A DNA stretch of 64,000 nucleotides from contig NZ_JAFNJS010000001.1 in NCBI RefSeq assembly GCF_019024325.1, positions 372,001 to 436,000 of the forward strand, written 5' to 3'. Below the pieces are notes generated by a model. It was not told where the DNA came from. It saw nothing but the letters and a program-made list of their open reading frames with translations, and made no database searches. Source of the DNA: Falsiroseomonas tokyonensis (GTDB lineage Bacteria; Pseudomonadota; Alphaproteobacteria; Acetobacterales; Acetobacteraceae). Position numbers and translations under genes: made by a program. Below, in pieces: positions 60,770 through 64,000 of this stretch. The first letter of the stretch is position 1. Every line of letters begins with the position of its first letter.

Positions 60770-61732
60770 TCATGGCCGGTCCCCGGCCGGGTCCCGTTCC
60801 GCCTTCCGGGTCACCTGCCAGCGCGGCCGCGGCACGTCGCGGCCCGCAGCAGGCCATCCTTCGCGCTGCCGGGACCGGTCGCCATCCGTCTCCTCGGTCT
60901 GGTCGTGGAATAGCACCTGCGTGGTCGGGAAGGGAAGGTCGAGGCCGGCCGCGGTCAGCGCATCCTTGACTGCCTCGATAGCGCCGTCGAGCGCATCCAC
61001 CGCATCGCGCCGACGCGGCGGGTTGATCCAGAAGCGGGCCACCATGTCCACGCCGGCAGTGCCCAGGCCCGTCACCAGCGCTTCCGGCGCCGGGTCGGCC
61101 AGTACGCCGGGATTGGCGCGGAGGGCCCGCACGACGACGTCGCGCGCAAGGGAGATGTCGTCGCCGTTGCCGATGGTCAGCGCGAATTGCAGCCGGCGCT
61201 GCTGGTAGGCGGTGATCACCTCGATCTTGTCTGTGAAGAGGGAGGCGTTGGGGATCAGGATGCGGCGATTGTCGTAGGTCCTCAGCACGGTGGCCCGCAC
61301 CCAGATGTCCTCGACCGTGCCCTCCTGTTCCCCGTGTCGGATTTGATCACCGATGCGGAATGGGCGTGTGAGCAAGATCAGGACGCCGGCAAGCAGATTC
61401 TGCAGCACGTCCCGAAATGCGAAGCCGATGGCGACACCGCCGATGCCAAGGAGGTTAAACAGGTCTGCCGCGGACACGGAGGGAAACGCGACTGCAGCGG
61501 CAACCAGGAACACAACAACCGTTACAAGGCCGCCTGCGATCCGCCCCAGCACCATCGCCGAGCTGGCGGAGGCTTCGCGCAACGACGCCGCGCGCGTCAC
61601 CGCGGCGCGGACGCCACGAACGAGGATAAGCCCGAGCCCGAAGACCAGGACGCCCAGCAGCAGGCCAGGCAAAATGTTGGCAGCTGAGCTGCCGAGAGCC
61701 TGCAGCCTGTCCAGCGCTTCATCGAACATCAT
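60770..61732 (-). CDS. Small-conductance mechanosensitive channel (MscS family)
   Basis: 320 residues. Three N-terminal helices (about residues 20-40, 60-82 and 90-115) end in the pore helix LGIGGVAIGFAFRDVLQNLLAG, followed by the beta domain with RPFRIGDQI and EGTVEDIWVRATVLRTYDNR. A C-terminal alpha/beta domain and a polar tail of about 40 residues follow. It opens under membrane tension to release solutes. A gap of about 90 bases separates it from the DUF421 gene on the same strand. Confidence 0.92.
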   Translation of the reverse strand: MMFDEALDRLQALGSSAANILPGLLLGVLVFGLGLILVRGVRAAVTRAASLREASASSAMVLGRIAGGLVTVVVFLVAAAVAFPSVSAADLFNLLGIGGVAIGFAFRDVLQNLLAGVLILLTRPFRIGDQIRHGEQEGTVEDIWVRATVLRTYDNRRILIPNASLFTDKIEVITAYQQRRLQFALTIGNGDDISLARDVVVRALRANPGVLADPAPEALVTGLGTAGVDMVARFWINPPRRRDAVDALDGAIEAVKDALTAAGLDLPFPTTQVLFHDQTEETDGDRSRQREGWPAAGRDVPRPRWQVTRKAERDPAGDRP

Positions 61733-61821
61733 CGGGCCTCGTCCATGCCGAGGTCAAACGCGCCTGGGCCCAAAACGTCGACTGCCCCGGCGATCTTAAC
61801 AGTCGGAGTATGTTAGCGTCA

Positions 61822-62343
61822 TCAGTGACATTTGGCATCGTCGACGTCATCCAAAGTACCGGCAGCCCCGACCGGGTTGGCGTTCTGGATCACGCTGAGG
61901 CTTCCGTCGGTCTCCAACACCACGGCCGCAACCTGCTCTGGCGTCGCCGCGCCAGAACTTCGTAACGCGGCGAGGACCTCGGCGCGGGTCACGCGCTGCG
62001 CGCGCATGGCGCTTTCGAGGAAGCGGCCATGGTGGAGTAGGAGCGTTGGCTCCGACTTCACGAGATCGCTGAAGCGGGTCGATCGAACGGATAGCCAGGC
62101 GACGACGTATTGCAGCCCAGCCAGCAGGGCGAAAGCGGCCAGGCCCTCGACTAGGGCCACCGACTTGCTCAGCAGCACGGTGGCCAGCGTGGAGCCGAGC
62201 GCCACCGTGACGATAAGGTCGAAGGCGTTCAGCTTCGCAAGCGTCCGCTTGCCCGAGACGCGCAGCAGCAGCACTAGGGCGGCATAGGCAATTGTGCCGA
62301 CCATCAAGACTCGAAGTAGGCCGAACCAGCTGTCGAAGAACAT
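61822..62343 (-). CDS. DUF421 (YetF/YcaP-like) membrane protein
   Basis: 173 residues from the ATG at 62343. Three hydrophobic helices (about residues 5-25, 40-58 and 62-83) are followed by the DUF421 soluble domain with the LLHHGRFLESAMRAQRVTRAEVLA segment. The family sits in the inner membrane; its function is not established, although it appears in stress and sporulation genes of other bacteria. A TTG two codons upstream is an alternative start. Confidence 0.88.
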   Translation of the reverse strand: MFFDSWFGLLRVLMVGTIAYAALVLLLRVSGKRTLAKLNAFDLIVTVALGSTLATVLLSKSVALVEGLAAFALLAGLQYVVAWLSVRSTRFSDLVKSEPTLLLHHGRFLESAMRAQRVTRAEVLAALRSSGAATPEQVAAVVLETDGSLSVIQNANPVGAAGTLDDVDDAKCH

Positions 62344-62467
62344 CGTCAAGGCTTTCCGTGCAGTTGTGTTGGGCCCGATGACCTCGTGAACCTAGACGTC
62401 ATGTAGCCTCGCCAGGATCGCGCCGGCCATGACCATGCAGATGTCCAGCAGCATGTCGTGCTTGCGC

Positions 62468-63574
62468 TCAATCGTCGGCGCCAGCCTTCATACGCCGCAC
62501 GACGCCGGCGAGCGTCGAGCCCTGTACCAGAATGCTGAACACCGCCACCGCGTAGGTCGCGGCCAGCAGCGCAGGCTTTTCCGGGATGTCGGGCAGCGAG
62601 AGCGCGAGCGCCACCGAGATCCCGCCGCGCAGCCCGCCCCAGGTCAGGATGGCGACGGTGCCAGGCGCGAAGGGCACGAAGCGGCTGAGCAGCGCAACCG
62701 CGCCCCCGACCGCGGCGAAGCGCCCCGCCAGCGCCAGCGGCACTGCCGCCATGGCGAGAGCGGCGAAGGCTGAGTCGAAACGTAGCAGCAGCACCTCGAG
62801 GCCGATGAGAAGGAACAGCACCGCGTTCAGCCCCTGGTCCACCACGTCCCAGAAGCCAAAGACGTAGCGTCGCGTTCTTTCGCTCATGCCGCGCCGCGCC
62901 CTGCGGTTACCGAGCAGAATGCCGGCGACGACGACCGCTTCCCGCAGGAAGAGCTCGGCGGCCTCGGCGGGTCAAGCCTCGCCGCCCGCGGCAAGAATGA
63001 CGAGGAGCGCAAACAGCACGACCCCGACGCCATCGTTGAAGAGCGACTCACCAGACATGTCGGTCTCAATGGAAGCCGGCACCTGCACCACCTTCAGCGT
63101 GCCGAGCACCGCGACGGGATCGGTTCGGCTGATCAGCCCACCGAAGACCAGCGCCCAGGGCAGCGGCAACGGATAGCCAAGCGGCGCCGAAGCCATCCCG
63201 AGCCCTAGGCCGATCACGAAGGTGGACAGGAGTGTGCCGCCGGTCGCCATCAGCGCAACCGGCCAGGCGCGACCGCGCAGCCGGCTGATATCGAGGTGCA
63301 GCGCGCCGGCGAAGAGCAGGAAGGCGAGCAGCCCGTCGAGCACGGCACTCTGGAAATCGATCGCGCCAACAGCCGCGATCAGGCTGCGGTTCAGTGGTTC
63401 ATCCGTCTCCAACATGTCGACCACAACCAGCAGCAGCGAAGAGACGAGACCCATCGACAGCAGCCCAATTGAGCCCGGCAGACCAAGAAAGCGCTGGTTC
63501 AGCCAGCCGAAGCCCGCCGAAAGCACCAGCAGCAGCGCCACGATGTCGAGAAACGATAGCACGCCCGCCGTCAT
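62468..63574 (-). pseudogene. NhaP-type Na+/H+ antiporter, broken by a stop and a deletion
   Basis: From the ATG at 63574 the first 200 residues are a normal CPA1 antiporter N-terminal part (GGLISRTDPVAVLGTLK, GESLFNDGVGVVLF). A TGA at 62972-62974 follows GGEA, and the same frame continues PAEAAELFLREA then VVVAGILLGNRRARRG, MSERTRRYVFGFWDVVD and so on to 62468. Compared with intact homologues, roughly 50-60 residues are missing between FLREA and AGILLGNR. The single frame is kept, so this is one nonsense change plus one in-frame deletion. Confidence 0.8.
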
Positions 63575-63960
63575 CGCCGCAGCTCATAGGCGATGACCCT
63601 GTCATTAGCTTTGGTGTCCGACGAGCCGGGTCTCCCGCTACGACCACGACCGCAGGCCGGCCGTCCGTGTTTTCATAGGTCATCGGCGTCGCGTTGTGCG
63701 GGCAAGATGCCAAGCGGCCGCCGCCGTCGCCGCACCAGGGAACGGTCAAGCGGGGCAGCATCCCTGCTCGCGCGAGCAGCGCCGCGTTTATCGCGGGTCT
63801 GGCGACGGGTGCGATCGGCCGCGCGAGTGGACTCACGTCCTTGTCGGTCTCAGTCTCCCGCAGAAGTTCAACGGGTGGATCTATCGTACGATCTGGCACT
63901 GGGTCGCAGCGCGCGACGCGCAGCGCAGTTCCAGGTCCGGTACTCGCGCATGGCAATTGC
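63571..63960 (-). pseudogene. C-terminal remnant of a PQQ-dependent dehydrogenase
   Basis: The minus strand reads ATPMTYENTDGRPAVVVVAG and, in the next frame, SDTKANDRVIAYELRR with a TGA at 63571. Together they match the last blade of membrane-bound quinoprotein glucose dehydrogenases (ATPMTYxxxGRQYVVIAAGG, then DxVIAYAL), with one frameshift near 63650. Its stop overlaps the antiporter start by ATGA. The rest of the gene lies to the right and is not resolved here. Confidence 0.5.
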
Positions 63961-64000
63961 GGCCACGCTGGCAGAATGCGCGGGGGTAACAGCGGAAGCC

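Overview
The window is high-GC alphaproteobacterial DNA. The closest match in character is an Acetobacteraceae / Roseomonas-type aerobic anoxygenic phototroph. The reasons are the SRP RNA-dnaX-ybaB-recR block, several orphan tripartite-tricarboxylate (TTT/Bug) binding proteins, spheroidene-type carotenoid genes (crtC, crtD) under a PpsR/bacteriophytochrome pair, and a cytochrome-rich dehydrogenase operon. This assignment rests on gene content and is inference.

Layout of the left, gene-dense half (1-32.9 kb). 1-5.1 kb: cell-surface polysaccharide O-acetylation genes (SGNH hydrolase, AlgX/AlgJ-like, MBOAT, and a proline-rich protein with a degenerate AlgX-like end). 5.2-9.7 kb: lipoprotein, nudC, SRP RNA, dnaX, ybaB, recR. 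9.7-12.1 kb: YihY membrane protein, DUF3830, FKBP. 12.2-15.0 kb: TTT binding protein, aromatic hydroxylase, class II aldolase. 15.0-17.8 kb: periplasmic binding protein translationally coupled to a GGDEF-EAL enzyme. 17.8-24.9 kb: photosensory and carotenoid block (bphO, bphP without kinase output, ppsR, divergent crtD-crtC). 25-32.8 kb: cytochrome c and scavenging/catabolic clusters (decarboxylase-like, aldolase, TTT binding protein, questin oxidase family, amidohydrolase, isochorismatase, dihydroorotase family), ending at tRNA-Arg(CCG).

The right half (32.9-64 kb) starts immediately after the tRNA and looks like an accumulated accessory zone. It holds a broken DUF3489 gene whose two halves flank a cassette of three RTX-repeat proteins with bacteriocin-like double-glycine leaders, fragments of a phage-type primase, a prohead protease, cytidine deaminase, TrbB and TrbI, and an IS5-family transposase. 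Next come small envelope proteins (Rap1a/Tai-like, two PRC-barrel proteins, EF-hand). A nine-gene minus-strand operon follows (54.7-45.5 kb): CtaG, a gluconate-2-dehydrogenase-like gamma subunit, an Fe-S GMC oxidoreductase, three cytochromes c, cytochrome oxidase subunit II with a fused cytochrome c, a fused subunit I+III, and a small membrane protein. It reads as a self-contained substrate-to-oxygen electron chain. The last 9 kb carry a TTT binding protein, a lipoprotein, a sensor kinase, MscS, DUF421, and decayed genes (Na+/Ca2+ exchanger, NhaP-type antiporter, PQQ dehydrogenase tail, ParB tail).

Most persuasive candidates for new biology: the GG-leader RTX cassette at 33.8-35.6 kb, the kinase-less bacteriophytochrome/PpsR pair with candidate operators, and the dehydrogenase-to-oxidase operon. 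No CRISPR array, rRNA or complete prophage was seen.
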